A program made the position numbers and the translations under genes. Source: Salegentibacter salegens (GTDB lineage Bacteria > Bacteroidota > Bacteroidia > Flavobacteriales > Flavobacteriaceae). From it: DNA of 64,000 bases. How positions within the stretch are numbered: position 1 is the first letter of the stretch; the number at the start of each line of letters is the position of its first letter. Below are positions 17,508 through 26,792 of the stretch, piece by piece. Below the pieces are notes generated by a model that saw nothing but the letters and a program-made list of their open reading frames with translations, was not told the origin of the DNA and did not search any database. Location of the stretch: contig NZ_LT670848.1 in assembly GCF_900142975.1 (NCBI RefSeq), positions 3,162,001-3,226,000 on the forward strand. Reading direction: 5' to 3'.

Positions 17508-18201
17508 TTACAAAGCATTAAAACAGGAATGTTACGAGGCCAATATGGAACTTGATGCCTTAAACCTGGTGATCTACACTTTTGGAAATGTAAGTGCCGT
17601 AGATCGTGAAAAAAAGGTGTTTGCCATAAAACCTAGCGGTGTGCCTTATGAGACCTTAAAGCCTGAAGATATTGTAATTCTCGATTTTGAAAACAATGTG
17701 ATTGAAGGGGAAATGAGACCATCTTCAGATACCAAAACCCACGCTTTTCTTTACAAAAACTGGGAAAATATTGGCGGAATTGCCCATACCCACGCTACTT
17801 ATTCGGTAGCATGGGCACAGTCGCAATTAGATATTCCTATTTTTGGAACTACCCACGCCGATCATCTTACCGCCGATATTCCCTGCGCACCACCAATGCG
17901 TGATGAACTAATAGAAGGTAATTACGAACATAATACCGGTATCCAGATTTTGGATTGTTTTAAAGATAAAAACCTTTCTTACGAGGAAGTGCCTATGGTG
18001 TTAATAGGTAATCACGGTCCCTTTACCTGGGGAAAAGATGCCGCTAAAGCGGTTTACAATAGTAAAGTTTTGGAAGAAGTAGCTAAGATGGCATTGCTTA
18101 CCAAACAAATTAATCCGGAAGCACCAAGGATGAAGGATTCCTTAATCAAAAAACATTACGAACGTAAACACGGCAAAAATGCCTATTACGGCCAAAATTA
18201 A
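17497..18201 (+). CDS. araD: L-ribulose-5-phosphate 4-epimerase
   Basis: A 234-residue class II aldolase/epimerase. It converts L-ribulose-5-phosphate to D-xylulose-5-phosphate, feeding the pentose phosphate pathway. The zinc ligands are visible in GGIAHTHATYS (His97, His99), with the TTHADHL motif following and NHGPFTWG near the C-terminus. GNVSAVDREKKVFAIKPSGV forms the phosphate-binding N-terminal part. The gene overlaps araB by 11 bases and is followed by a strong terminator before araA. Confidence 0.95.
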   Translation: MSSSYKALKQECYEANMELDALNLVIYTFGNVSAVDREKKVFAIKPSGVPYETLKPEDIVILDFENNVIEGEMRPSSDTKTHAFLYKNWENIGGIAHTHATYSVAWAQSQLDIPIFGTTHADHLTADIPCAPPMRDELIEGNYEHNTGIQILDCFKDKNLSYEEVPMVLIGNHGPFTWGKDAAKAVYNSKVLEEVAKMALLTKQINPEAPRMKDSLIKKHYERKHGKNAYYGQN

Positions 18202-18219
18202 TATCTATCTCAATAATCA

Positions 18220-18252
18220 CCTCACAGGCTTCAAAAACCTGTGAGGTTTTTT
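18220..18252 (+). terminator. Rho-independent terminator-like hairpin after araD
   Basis: CCTCACAGG pairs perfectly with CCTGTGAGG around a 9-base loop, followed by six T. It lies 27 bases before araA, so araA expression would need read-through or its own promoter; partial termination would lower araA relative to araBD. Similar CCTG/CAGG hairpins appear at 33432-33458 and 33476-33502. Confidence 0.8.
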
Positions 18253-18278
18253 AAAAAACTAAATAATTCTGAATTCAA

Positions 18279-19787
18279 ATGATAAATATAGAAGCAAAAG
18301 AAATATGGTTTGTTACCGGTAGCCAGCATTTATATGGCGATGAAACCTTAAATCAGGTCGCAGCCGATTCAAAAGCAATTGTAAACGGACTTAACGATTC
18401 CAAACACCTTCCGTTAAAAATAGTGTGGAAAGACACCGTGAAAACGGCCGATGAGATCACCGATATTTGCCAGGATGCCAACGCCAACAAAAACTGTATT
18501 GGAATTGTTGCCTGGATGCATACTTTTTCTCCCGCCAAAATGTGGATAAAAGGATTGACTTTACTTAAAAAGCCACTTTGCCATTTACATACACAATTTA
18601 ACGCCGAAATTCCATGGGGTAAAATCGATATGGATTATATGAACCTCCACCAGTCGGCGCACGGTGATAGGGAATTTGGTTTTATGATGAGTAGAATGCG
18701 TAAAAAACGTAAAGTAATTGTTGGCCACTGGAAGACCGATCGCGTGCAGCAAAAATTAGGAATTTGGTCTCGCGTGGTTTTAGGATGGGACGAGCTTCAG
18801 CATCTAAAAGTAGCCCGTATTGGCGATAATATGCGCAATGTAGCCGTTACCGAAGGCGATAAAGTTGCTGCCGAAATGAAATTTGGAATGGCCGTAAACG
18901 GTTATGATTCTTCAGAAGTAGTAGCGCATATTGATAAAATTTCCGAAGAAAAAGTAAATGACTTACTTAAGAAATACGACGCTGATTATAATTTAAGCGA
19001 AGACCTAAAAGAAGGTGGTTCACAAAGAGCTTCTTTGGTTGATGCGGCTAAAATCGAATTAGGATTAAGGTCATTTTTAGACGAAGGTGGTTTTAAAGCT
19101 TTTACCGATACTTTTGAAAATCTTGGTAAACTGAAACAATTACCCGGCATTGCCGTACAACGCTTAATGGCCGATGGTTATGGTTTTGGCGCAGAAGGCG
19201 ACTGGAAAACCGCAGCGCTTTTACGGGCTTTGAAAGTTATGGCTGTTGGATTAGAAGAAGGGACTTCTTTTATGGAAGATTATACCTATCATTTCACACC
19301 ACAAAAATCTTATGTTTTAGGCTCGCATATGCTGGAAATTTGTCCTTCAATTGCTGATGCTAAGCCAACCTGTGAAGTTCATCCGCTTGGAATTGGTGGG
19401 AAAGAAGACCCCGTGAGATTGGTTTTCAACGCTCCAAAGGGTGATGCTTTAAATGCCTCGTTAATAGATATGGGCAACAGGTTTAGGTTAATTGTAAACG
19501 AAGTAGAAGCAGTTGCCCCGGAAGCCGATTTACCAAACTTACCGGTAGCACGCGTATTGTGGGATGCAAAACCAAACCTGGAAGTTGCAGCGACTTCCTG
19601 GATTTTAGCCGGGGGAGCGCATCACACGGTGTATACCCAGGCATTAACCACTGAGTTTTTGGAAGATTTTGCCGATATCGCCGGGATTGAATTACTGGTT
19701 ATAGATGAAAAGACCAGTATCAGGGAATTCAAAGATAAAATAAATGCCAACGAGGCATATTACCATATGTTTCAACACGGAATGTAA
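18279..19787 (+). CDS. araA: L-arabinose isomerase
   Basis: A 502-residue enzyme, the normal AraA length. It interconverts L-arabinose and L-ribulose using a divalent metal. Family signatures include [17 protein letters not shown] at the start, [58 protein letters not shown] with the catalytic Glu, [14 protein letters not shown], and [15 protein letters not shown] with the C-terminal metal/active-site His. Together with araB and araD it makes a full arabinose route. A hairpin separates it from araD, and the mutarotase follows 23 bases later. Confidence 0.97.
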   Translation: MINIEAKEIWFVTGSQHLYGDETLNQVAADSKAIVNGLNDSKHLPLKIVWKDTVKTADEITDICQDANANKNCIGIVAWMHTFSPAKMWIKGLTLLKKPLCHLHTQFNAEIPWGKIDMDYMNLHQSAHGDREFGFMMSRMRKKRKVIVGHWKTDRVQQKLGIWSRVVLGWDELQHLKVARIGDNMRNVAVTEGDKVAAEMKFGMAVNGYDSSEVVAHIDKISEEKVNDLLKKYDADYNLSEDLKEGGSQRASLVDAAKIELGLRSFLDEGGFKAFTDTFENLGKLKQLPGIAVQRLMADGYGFGAEGDWKTAALLRALKVMAVGLEEGTSFMEDYTYHFTPQKSYVLGSHMLEICPSIADAKPTCEVHPLGIGGKEDPVRLVFNAPKGDALNASLIDMGNRFRLIVNEVEAVAPEADLPNLPVARVLWDAKPNLEVAATSWILAGGAHHTVYTQALTTEFLEDFADIAGIELLVIDEKTSIREFKDKINANEAYYHMFQHGM

Positions 19788-19810
19788 TTTCTAATCTAAC
19801 GCATCTAATT

Positions 19811-20995
19811 ATGAATATTTCAAAAAATAATCTTTTCGGTTTTGGGATAGTTTTTCTGTCCTTGTTTTTTATTCAATGTAAAAATGCTGACAAGGAGGCT
19901 GAAACCAAGGAAAATGAAATGAATACCGAAAAAAGCCAAAAAACGGAAATGCAAAAAGAAGACTACGGTACCACAGGTGACGGAGAGAAAGTAGCGCAAT
20001 ATACACTCACCAACGATAATGGTATGGAAGTTAAAATTATTACCTACGGTGGTAGAATCACTTCATTGAAAGCTCCCGATAAGAACGACGAATTTGAGAA
20101 TGTAGTTTTAGGATTCAATTCCCTGGAACAATATACCAAAGACAATCCGTTTTTTGGAGCTTTAATTGGCCGTTTTGGAAACCGAATCGCTAAGGGAAAA
20201 TTCACTTTAGATGGTGAAGAATATACTTTGGCTCAAAATGACGGGCAGAACCATCTGCACGGTGGGGAAAAAGGTTTCGATAAAGTGGTTTGGACTGTTG
20301 ATGATGCCAGTGCAAATTCCATTAGCCTTTCTTATATAAGTGAAGATATGGAAGAAGGTTATCCTGGGAAACTGGAAACTACGGTAGTATATACTTTAAC
20401 TGATGATAATGCGCTGGATGTTGATTATAAAGCCACTACCGATAAAACAACGGTGGTAAATTTAACCCAGCATGCTTATTTTAACCTTTCAGGAAATTTT
20501 TCTGAAACTATTTTAGATCATAAAATTGAAATAAATGCCGATGAATTTTTACCGGTAAACGAAACTTTGATCCCAACTGGAGAATTAAAAGAAGTAGCTG
20601 GTACTCCTTTTGATTTCCGTGAAGCCAAAACAGTAGAACAGCATATTGAAGAAAAAAACCAGCAACTGAAACGTGGCCAGGGTTACGATCATTGTTGGGT
20701 TTTAAATCAACAGGATAGTGGGATGCGTTTTGCTGCTTCAGCTTATCACGAAGAAAGTGGCAGAATGTTAGAGGTTCACACAAACGAACCGGGAATTCAG
20801 TTTTATTCCGGGAACTTTCTTGACGGCACACTTCCGCAGGCAAATGGTGAGGGAAATTATGGACATAGAAGTGGATTTTGCCTTGAAACCCAGCATTACC
20901 CAGATTCTCCAAACCAGGAAGGTTTTCCTTCAGTAGTATTAAAACCTGGAGAAACCTATTCTTCAAAAACAAGTTTTAAATTTTCTGTGAAATAA
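19811..20995 (+). CDS. galM: Aldose 1-epimerase (mutarotase), lipoprotein
   Basis: A 394-residue protein with a lipobox in FFIQC (Cys23), then a Lys/Glu-rich linker to about residue 50 and the galactose-mutarotase domain. NHLHGGEKGFDKVVW and TQHAYFNLSG carry the two active-site His, and GIQFYSGNFLDG and GFCLETQHYPDSPN are typical of the C-terminal half with the catalytic Glu. It equilibrates sugar anomers in the periplasm and would supply the anomer used by the symporter that starts 4 bases downstream. Arabinose as substrate is inferred from the operon. Confidence 0.93.
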   Translation: MNISKNNLFGFGIVFLSLFFIQCKNADKEAETKENEMNTEKSQKTEMQKEDYGTTGDGEKVAQYTLTNDNGMEVKIITYGGRITSLKAPDKNDEFENVVLGFNSLEQYTKDNPFFGALIGRFGNRIAKGKFTLDGEEYTLAQNDGQNHLHGGEKGFDKVVWTVDDASANSISLSYISEDMEEGYPGKLETTVVYTLTDDNALDVDYKATTDKTTVVNLTQHAYFNLSGNFSETILDHKIEINADEFLPVNETLIPTGELKEVAGTPFDFREAKTVEQHIEEKNQQLKRGQGYDHCWVLNQQDSGMRFAASAYHEESGRMLEVHTNEPGIQFYSGNFLDGTLPQANGEGNYGHRSGFCLETQHYPDSPNQEGFPSVVLKPGETYSSKTSFKFSVK

Positions 20996-20999
20996 GTTT

Positions 21000-22619
21000 A
21001 TGAAAGCATTAGATACTTTTGACTGGATTGCGATTAGCCTTTATTTTCTGGTTCTAGCCGGAATCGTTGTTTGGGTAATTAGAAAAAAGCAATCCAATAC
21101 CGAAGATTATTTCCTGGCCGGTAGAAATGTTGGCTGGTTTGTAGTTGGGGCATCCATTTTTGCCTCTAATATTGGATCAGAGCACGTAGTTGGCTTGGCC
21201 GGTGCGGGAGCGGGAGATAAACTGCCCATGCTTATTTATGAAATACAGGCCTGGGTGGTGCTTATTTTAGGTTGGGTGTTTTTACCCTTTTATGCCCGAA
21301 GCGGGGTTTTTACCATGCCAGAATTTCTTGAAAAACGATTTGATGCCAGGTCAAGATGGGTACTATCCGTATTCTCTATTATAGCTTATGTACTTACAAA
21401 AATCTCGGTAACCATTTACGCCGGGGGTATCGTAGTATCTGCCTTACTGGGAATTAATTTCTGGACCGGTGCACTTTCTACAGTAATTTTAACCGGTATT
21501 TATACCGTTTTGGGTGGAATGCGCGCCGTTGTTTATACTGAAACCTTACAGGCAATTATTCTTGTTCTCGGTGCAGCAGCCCTTACTTTTATTGGTTTAG
21601 ATGAAGTAGGAGGCTGGGTTAGCATGAAAGAAACCGTGACCCCCGAATACCTTAATATGTGGCGATCGGCATCAGATCCCGATTTCCCCTGGCCGTCCCT
21701 TTTAATTACCAGTACAATTGTTGGTATTTGGTATTGGTGTACCGATCAATATATTGTGCAACGTGCACTTACCGCTAAAAACATTAAAGAAGGAAGACGC
21801 GGAACCATTTTTGGCGCTTTGCTGAAATTACTTCCGGTATTTTTATTCTTAATACCCGGTATTATAGCGCTTACCCTTAAGATGCGTGGTGAGCTGCATT
21901 GGGATAGTCCAGATGAAGCTTTTCCTGTTTTGATGAGTAATTTATTGCCTTCAGGATTACGTGGGCTTGTAGCGGCTGGTTTATTGGCTGCATTAATGAG
22001 CTCCTTAGCTTCGGTATTTAATTCCTGTTCTACTTTATTTACGGTAGATATTTATAAAAAATTGAGGCCAAATACTCCGGAAAAAAAATTGGTAAGAACT
22101 GGTCAAATTGCAACTGTAGTTATCGTGATAATTGGTATTGCATGGATCCCAATTATGGCGAATATCTCAGGGGTGTTATATGAATACCTGCAGAAGGTTC
22201 AATCTTACATTGCACCTCCAATTACTGCGGTATTCTTATTAGGGATTTTCTATAAGCGAATTAATGCGCACGGTGCTTTTATCACTTTGGTGGTTGGTTT
22301 TATAGTAGGTGCATTAAGGATCGTCCTGGAGTTATTTAAAGATTCTTTAGATCCAGATGGATTCCTGTTCCTGGTAGGAGATATTAACTTTTTGACTTTT
22401 GCGGCATGGTTCTTCCTTTTCTGTGTAGTTCTAATTACCGTGGTAAGTTTCTTAACCAGCATACCTTCAAAAATTAAAACCGATAATCTTACTTTCCAGA
22501 CAATTTCTGAAGAAGAAAAAAGAAATAACAAAAACAGCTATAATTGGGTTGATATTGTGGTTTCTATTCTGGTAGTTGTATTGGTAATTGGAGTGATGAT
22601 TTTCTTTAACGGAAGATAA
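21000..22619 (+). CDS. Sodium/sugar symporter (SSS family)
   Basis: A 539-residue polytopic membrane protein with about 13-14 transmembrane segments. It starts with DTFDWIAISLYFLVLAGIVV, followed by NTEDYFLAGRNVGWFVVGAS and SNIGSEHVVGLAGAGA, the SSS-family core containing sodium-site residues. WYWCTDQYIVQRALTAKN is the SGLT-like signature. It probably takes free arabinose across the inner membrane, since it ends the araBDA-galM operon and no other arabinose importer is present. The final about 30 residues form one more hydrophobic helix. Confidence 0.93.
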   Translation: MKALDTFDWIAISLYFLVLAGIVVWVIRKKQSNTEDYFLAGRNVGWFVVGASIFASNIGSEHVVGLAGAGAGDKLPMLIYEIQAWVVLILGWVFLPFYARSGVFTMPEFLEKRFDARSRWVLSVFSIIAYVLTKISVTIYAGGIVVSALLGINFWTGALSTVILTGIYTVLGGMRAVVYTETLQAIILVLGAAALTFIGLDEVGGWVSMKETVTPEYLNMWRSASDPDFPWPSLLITSTIVGIWYWCTDQYIVQRALTAKNIKEGRRGTIFGALLKLLPVFLFLIPGIIALTLKMRGELHWDSPDEAFPVLMSNLLPSGLRGLVAAGLLAALMSSLASVFNSCSTLFTVDIYKKLRPNTPEKKLVRTGQIATVVIVIIGIAWIPIMANISGVLYEYLQKVQSYIAPPITAVFLLGIFYKRINAHGAFITLVVGFIVGALRIVLELFKDSLDPDGFLFLVGDINFLTFAAWFFLFCVVLITVVSFLTSIPSKIKTDNLTFQTISEEEKRNNKNSYNWVDIVVSILVVVLVIGVMIFFNGR

Positions 22620-22670
22620 TTGCTGCAGTAAATAATATTTTAATTGAATTAAAAAAGAACTTTTAGAGGA

Positions 22671-22767
22671 ATATTAAATTCGACCAGATAGAGCAGGCAG
22701 AAGCATTGGGGTTTCCCGATATAAGATAGAAATGGTAAGTAAAGCTTTAAAAGCTATAAACAATTAA
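22671..22767 (+). other. Possible degraded coding remnant before the esterase
   Basis: In the 182-base gap before the esterase, one frame reads FDQIEQAEALGFPDIR then stop, and another continues RYKIEMVSKALKAINN then stop. The two pieces look like an amphipathic helix segment broken by a frame change. No family can be named, and nothing else is recognisable in the gap. Confidence 0.25.
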
Positions 22768-22801
22768 TCTTTTGAATTGCTAACATTAAAACTAATTTAT
22801 T

Positions 22802-23749
22802 ATGTCTAACACACCAATTAACTTAGCGAAGTCTGCCATTTGGTCGATTTTATTCCTCGTTGCTGCATCGGGAATGGCGCAAGACGGGACAATTTACCCT
22901 CTTGAAACTCCTCAAGAACCTAATGCTATTCCATTAGAAACGGGTGGGGTTGAAGATCAACCCGCTTCAGAAACCTGGTTTCGTCAGTGGGGAGATCCTA
23001 TGGCGAGAAATATATCTAAAGCCACCCTTACTCCATTTCTGCCAGATCCAGACAAAGCGAACGGTACCACAATAATTGTGGCGCCAGGGGGCGGTTTTAG
23101 ATGGCTTTCTTTGGGCAACGAAGGTTGGGAAGTAGCAGAAGCTCTTGCAGACCAGGGAATCACCGCGTTTGTACTAAAGTATCGTTTACATCCAACTCCA
23201 GAGTCGCTAGACGACTTTAAGGACTCCATGAGTCGGCCTGCCACTCCTCCAGCTGAATCTTCAGATGATGCTCCAGAAACACGCCCGGAACGTCCGCGCT
23301 CCAATCTGTCTAACCAACTTGAGGATGCCGAGGCCGCTTACGCCATGATCGTAGAACGTGCTGAAGAATGGGGTGTTGATACTAATAATATTGGTATGAT
23401 TGGTTTTTCAGCAGGTGCAGGGCTCACTATGCATTCTACGCTGAATTCTCAGACCATGGATTTGGCTTTCATCGCACCTATTTATGGGGGGGTGAATACA
23501 GTAGAAGTTCCAGAAGATGCTCCCCCTATGTTCAACGTTATTGCTGCCGATGATTTTCTCTTCTTCGGGGAGTTTGGTTTAATCGAAGCCTGGCATAAGG
23601 CCGGTAAACCGGTGGAGTTTCATCTTTACCAAAACGGGGGCCATGGCTTCGGACTTGGAAATCCAGACCGTACCAGTAATCGCTGGTTTGATGCTTTTAT
23701 TCACTGGTTAGAGGTTAATAAATTTCTCATATCCAATTCTGAGGAGTGA
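22802..23749 (+). CDS. Secreted alpha/beta-hydrolase, probable carbohydrate esterase
   Basis: A 315-residue protein with a signal peptide ending in SGMAQ (about 27). The alpha/beta-hydrolase core shows an oxyanion loop IIVAPGGGFRW, the nucleophile elbow MIGFSAGAG (Ser203), an Asp in IAADDFLFF (about 250) and the catalytic His in NGGHGFGLG (His281). This is the pattern of acetylxylan or feruloyl-type esterases often called endo-1,4-beta-xylanase B in databases. Between strands lies a Pro/Glu-rich insertion (about 143-167). The gene is visibly richer in G and C than its neighbours, including a run of seven G near 23484, which hints at separate acquisition. Substrate is not certain. Confidence 0.78.
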   Translation: MSNTPINLAKSAIWSILFLVAASGMAQDGTIYPLETPQEPNAIPLETGGVEDQPASETWFRQWGDPMARNISKATLTPFLPDPDKANGTTIIVAPGGGFRWLSLGNEGWEVAEALADQGITAFVLKYRLHPTPESLDDFKDSMSRPATPPAESSDDAPETRPERPRSNLSNQLEDAEAAYAMIVERAEEWGVDTNNIGMIGFSAGAGLTMHSTLNSQTMDLAFIAPIYGGVNTVEVPEDAPPMFNVIAADDFLFFGEFGLIEAWHKAGKPVEFHLYQNGGHGFGLGNPDRTSNRWFDAFIHWLEVNKFLISNSEE

Positions 23750-23831
23750 TCAAATGTTTTTTTGCGTAATTTTAAATCCTCTGGCATGTTCTTTTAACCA
23801 ATTCTGAAGAAGAACAATAAACAACAAAAAG

Positions 23832-23884
23832 CAACTGTAACCGGGATGAAACTGTAGTTTTCATCCCGGTTACAGTTGTTTTTC
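23832..23884 (+). terminator. Terminator after the esterase gene
   Basis: A long stem formed by CAACTGTAACCGGGATGAA and its complement TTCATCCCGGTTACAGTTG, with a short loop and five T at the 3' side. It closes the esterase transcript and insulates it from the aldehyde dehydrogenase gene. Confidence 0.9.
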
Positions 23885-23944
23885 TAAAAATCAGAAAATA
23901 TTTTAAAACTAACTCTTATTAAACCAGCTTTTTAAACTTAAATT

Positions 23945-25522
23945 ATGAAAATACCACAGGAATTTCAGATTACAAAATTGCTTCATCAGGAGAATTATCT
24001 TAGCAATGGGGAATTGATTAAATGGGATGGCGAAACAGATGAGGTTTACTCTACTATTTCTTCCACAGAGAATTATAAACCAACTTTACTGGGTACTATC
24101 CCGCATATGGATAAAGATTCTGCGCTGGAAGTTTTAGATTCAGCTTGTAAAGCTTATGCAAAAGGGCAGGGTGATTGGCCTACTATGAAGGTTTCAGAAC
24201 GAATTTCCTGTATGCAGAATTTCGTAACCGAAATGCAAACTAATCGGGAAGAAGTTGTAAAATATTTGATGTGGGAAATTGGAAAATCGCTCCCCGATTC
24301 CCGAAAAGAATTTGACCGTACGGTAGAGTATATCAATGATACTGTTGAAGATTATAAGCAACTAGACCGTGACAGTGCTAAATTCTTTAAGCGCGATGGT
24401 ATTCACGCGCATATTCGCCGTGGGCCTCTGGGCGTGGTTTTATGTCTAGGGCCATATAACTATCCTTTAAATGAAACTTTTGCGTTGTTGATTCCTGCCC
24501 TGATTATGGGAAATACAGTGATTTTTAAACCGGCAAAAAACGGTGTTTTATTGATTTCTCCACTTCTTGAAGCATTCAAAAACAGTTTTCCGCCCGGTGT
24601 TGTAAATGTAATTTATGGTCGCGGCAGGGAAGTAGCTGCTCCTATAATGGCTTCAGGGAAAGTTGATGTTTTAGCGCTTATTGGAAATAGTAAATCGGCA
24701 ATAGCTTTACAGGACCAGCATCCTTATAAAAACCGTTTGCGCCTGGTTTTAGGTTTGGAAGCAAAAAACCCGGCTATTATTTTACCAGATGCCGATTTAG
24801 ATTTGGCTATTGAAGAATGTATTTCGGGGTCTTTATCTTTTAACGGGCAGCGTTGTACAGCGCTTAAAATTATTTATGTTCACGAAGATATTAGGGAGGA
24901 ATTTAATAAGCGTTTTGCTAAAAAAGTAGATGCTTTAAAATTCGGAAATCCCTGGGAAGATGGTGTGAAACTTACTCCGTTGCCTGAAACAGATAAGCCC
25001 GATTATATAAAAGAACTAATTGATGATGCCAGGGAGAAAGGTGCCGAGATCTTAAATGAAAAAGGAGGTGAAATTTCAGAAAATTATATCTATCCCGCAG
25101 TTCTCTTTCCGGTAAGCAAAAAAATGCGGGTTTACCAGGAAGAACAATTTGGCCCTGTGGTTCCTATTAAGCCTTTTACAGATATTCAGGAGATTTTAGA
25201 TGAAATGGCCGAGTCCAGCTATGGGCAACAGGTGAGTTTATTTGGTAAGGATATTCAGGAAATCGCTCCACTTATCGATACGCTGGTAAATTTGGTTTGC
25301 AGAGTAAATCTTAATAGTTCCTGCCAGCGCGGGCCAGATGTTTTCCCGTTTACAGGAAGAAAAGATTCAGCGGTAAGTACCCTAAGTGTTCACGATGCAT
25401 TGCGTTCTTTTTCAATCAGGACCTTTGTAGCTTCAAAAGATAATGATTACAATAATGAGATCTTACAGGAATTATTAAACTCAAAAACCTCCAATTTCGT
25501 AAGTACAGATTATATCTTATGA
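23945..25522 (+). CDS. gapN: Aldehyde dehydrogenase, GapN-like (non-phosphorylating GAPDH)
   Basis: A 525-residue ALDH-superfamily enzyme. The general base is in [11 protein letters not shown] (Glu272) and the nucleophile in [10 protein letters not shown] (Cys304). The Rossmann part contains [22 protein letters not shown] and FKPAKNG. These contexts, with [11 protein letters not shown] and [13 protein letters not shown], resemble NADP-dependent glyceraldehyde-3-phosphate dehydrogenases that go directly to 3-phosphoglycerate. Such an activity would take glyceraldehyde-3-phosphate from the pentose and KDPG routes in this window and give NADPH, which is inference. The protein is about 30 residues longer than many GapN at the N-terminus. 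The aldo/keto reductase follows. Confidence 0.8.
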   Translation: MKIPQEFQITKLLHQENYLSNGELIKWDGETDEVYSTISSTENYKPTLLGTIPHMDKDSALEVLDSACKAYAKGQGDWPTMKVSERISCMQNFVTEMQTNREEVVKYLMWEIGKSLPDSRKEFDRTVEYINDTVEDYKQLDRDSAKFFKRDGIHAHIRRGPLGVVLCLGPYNYPLNETFALLIPALIMGNTVIFKPAKNGVLLISPLLEAFKNSFPPGVVNVIYGRGREVAAPIMASGKVDVLALIGNSKSAIALQDQHPYKNRLRLVLGLEAKNPAIILPDADLDLAIEECISGSLSFNGQRCTALKIIYVHEDIREEFNKRFAKKVDALKFGNPWEDGVKLTPLPETDKPDYIKELIDDAREKGAEILNEKGGEISENYIYPAVLFPVSKKMRVYQEEQFGPVVPIKPFTDIQEILDEMAESSYGQQVSLFGKDIQEIAPLIDTLVNLVCRVNLNSSCQRGPDVFPFTGRKDSAVSTLSVHDALRSFSIRTFVASKDNDYNNEILQELLNSKTSNFVSTDYIL

Positions 25523-25558
25523 TGTTGTTTTTGTACCTTGAAAAAGAAAAAAGTTGAT

Positions 25559-26545
25559 ATGAATTATAGAAAATTAGGAAAAACAGGATTTGAAATTTCT
25601 GAAATTTCCCTCGGAACCTGGCAAATAGGTGGAAAATGGGGATCAGATTTTAGCGATAAAACCGCCGACGAAACCATTAATACTGCAATAGATAAAGGAA
25701 TTAATTTTATTGATACGGCTGATGTTTATGAAGCTGGTTTAAGTGAAAAAGCAGTAGGACGTGTGGTGCGTTCAAGGTCTGAACGTATTTATGTGGCCAC
25801 AAAATGTGGAAGGCAAATTAATCCGCATACTTCAGAAAATTACACGCCTGAAGCGCTTACGAAATATGTAGAAGAAAGTCTTAAAAGAACAGGTTTTGAA
25901 GCGTTGGATCTAATCCAGTTACATTGCCCGCCAACCGAGGTTTATTATCGTCCCGAGATTTTTGAAACTTTTCAGAAATTAAAAGATCAGGGGAAAATTC
26001 TTCATTTTGGCGTTAGTGTAGAAAAAGTTGAAGAAGCTTTAAAAGCTATTGAATATGATAATGTTGAAACCGTTCAAATTATATTTAATTTATTCAGGCA
26101 GCGTCCTTCAGAGCTTTTCTTTGAACAGGCTAAAAAGAAAGATATCGGGATTATTGCACGTGTTCCACTTGCCAGTGGATTGCTAACTGGAAAATTTGAT
26201 AAAAATGCCAGTTTTGATAAAGAAGATCACCGAAATTTTAACCGAAATGGTGAAGCTTTTGATAAAGGTGAAACCTTTTCAGGGGTAGATTTCGATCGCG
26301 GTTTAGAAGCAGTTAAGAAACTTAAAAGTTTGTTTCCTGAAGTTCAAAATCTGGCTCCAATAGCGCTGCAATGGATTTTAAAATTTCCGGAAGTAAGTTG
26401 TACCATTCCCGGCGCTTCAAAAGAGGAGCAGTTGCTTTCTAATTTATCGGTATATGATTTACCTGAATTAAGCAAAGAAAAAATTACAGAAATGAATAAA
26501 ATCTATGATGAATATCTAAAACAGGAAGTTCATAATAGGTGGTAA
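25559..26545 (+). CDS. Aldo/keto reductase
   Basis: A 328-residue (alpha/beta)8 reductase of the AKR superfamily. MNYRKLGKTGFEISEISLGTWQIGG opens the family fold; the catalytic tetrad is visible as Asp in FIDTADVYEAG, Tyr in the same segment, Lys in VATKCGR and His in LIQLHCPP. The NADPH site lies near the C-terminus (TIPGASKEEQL). A longer frame begins at a TTG at 25538, but the ATG at 25559 gives the standard N-terminus. It lies 36 bases after the ALDH and is probably co-transcribed. Natural substrate is unknown; sugar aldehydes or ketones are plausible. Confidence 0.88.
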   Translation: MNYRKLGKTGFEISEISLGTWQIGGKWGSDFSDKTADETINTAIDKGINFIDTADVYEAGLSEKAVGRVVRSRSERIYVATKCGRQINPHTSENYTPEALTKYVEESLKRTGFEALDLIQLHCPPTEVYYRPEIFETFQKLKDQGKILHFGVSVEKVEEALKAIEYDNVETVQIIFNLFRQRPSELFFEQAKKKDIGIIARVPLASGLLTGKFDKNASFDKEDHRNFNRNGEAFDKGETFSGVDFDRGLEAVKKLKSLFPEVQNLAPIALQWILKFPEVSCTIPGASKEEQLLSNLSVYDLPELSKEKITEMNKIYDEYLKQEVHNRW

Positions 26546-26577
26546 TTTTTTTTAGAATTTAGATATAGGGACTATAC

Positions 26578-26682
26578 TCGTCAAGCTGAACTTGTTTTCA
26601 GACTTTATCCCGAATTTTCTTCGGGATTCTAACATGTTGGGTGATGTTCAGGTCTTAGATTCTGAAATAAATTCAGAATGAC
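26578..26682. repeat. Interspersed palindromic intergenic repeat, copy 1
   Basis: The segment has CAAGCTGAACTTGTTTTCAG, an inner hairpin TCCCGAA-ttttc-TTCGGGA, and ends with TTCTGAA-ataaa-TTCAGAA-TGAC. The same building blocks occur at 27764-27893 and 61521-61780. All copies lie between genes. The rest of the 26546-26792 gap holds only the terminator at its end. Confidence 0.7.
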
Positions 26683-26756
26683 GCTCAAAGAACCTCATAA
26701 AAGAGGTGATTTCAAGAAATATTTTCTATAGAATACATAAAAGAAATCATTTTTTA

Positions 26757-26792
26757 AAAGCCTTTCTTTATCTTTAGAGAAAGGCTTTTTTT
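26757..26792 (+). terminator. Terminator-like hairpin abutting the SMP-30 gene start
   Basis: AAAGCCTTTC (26757-26766) pairs with GAAAGGCTTT (26779-26788), followed by a run of T that ends one base before the ATG at 26793. It probably ends the ALDH/AKR transcript. Its contact with the next start codon leaves no room for a ribosome-binding site outside the hairpin. Confidence 0.75.

Noticed and set aside
20508..20972. 154-residue antisense frame over the mutarotase gene
   Set aside because: Shadow of galM, which has all its active-site motifs; no promoter or homology pattern on the minus strand.
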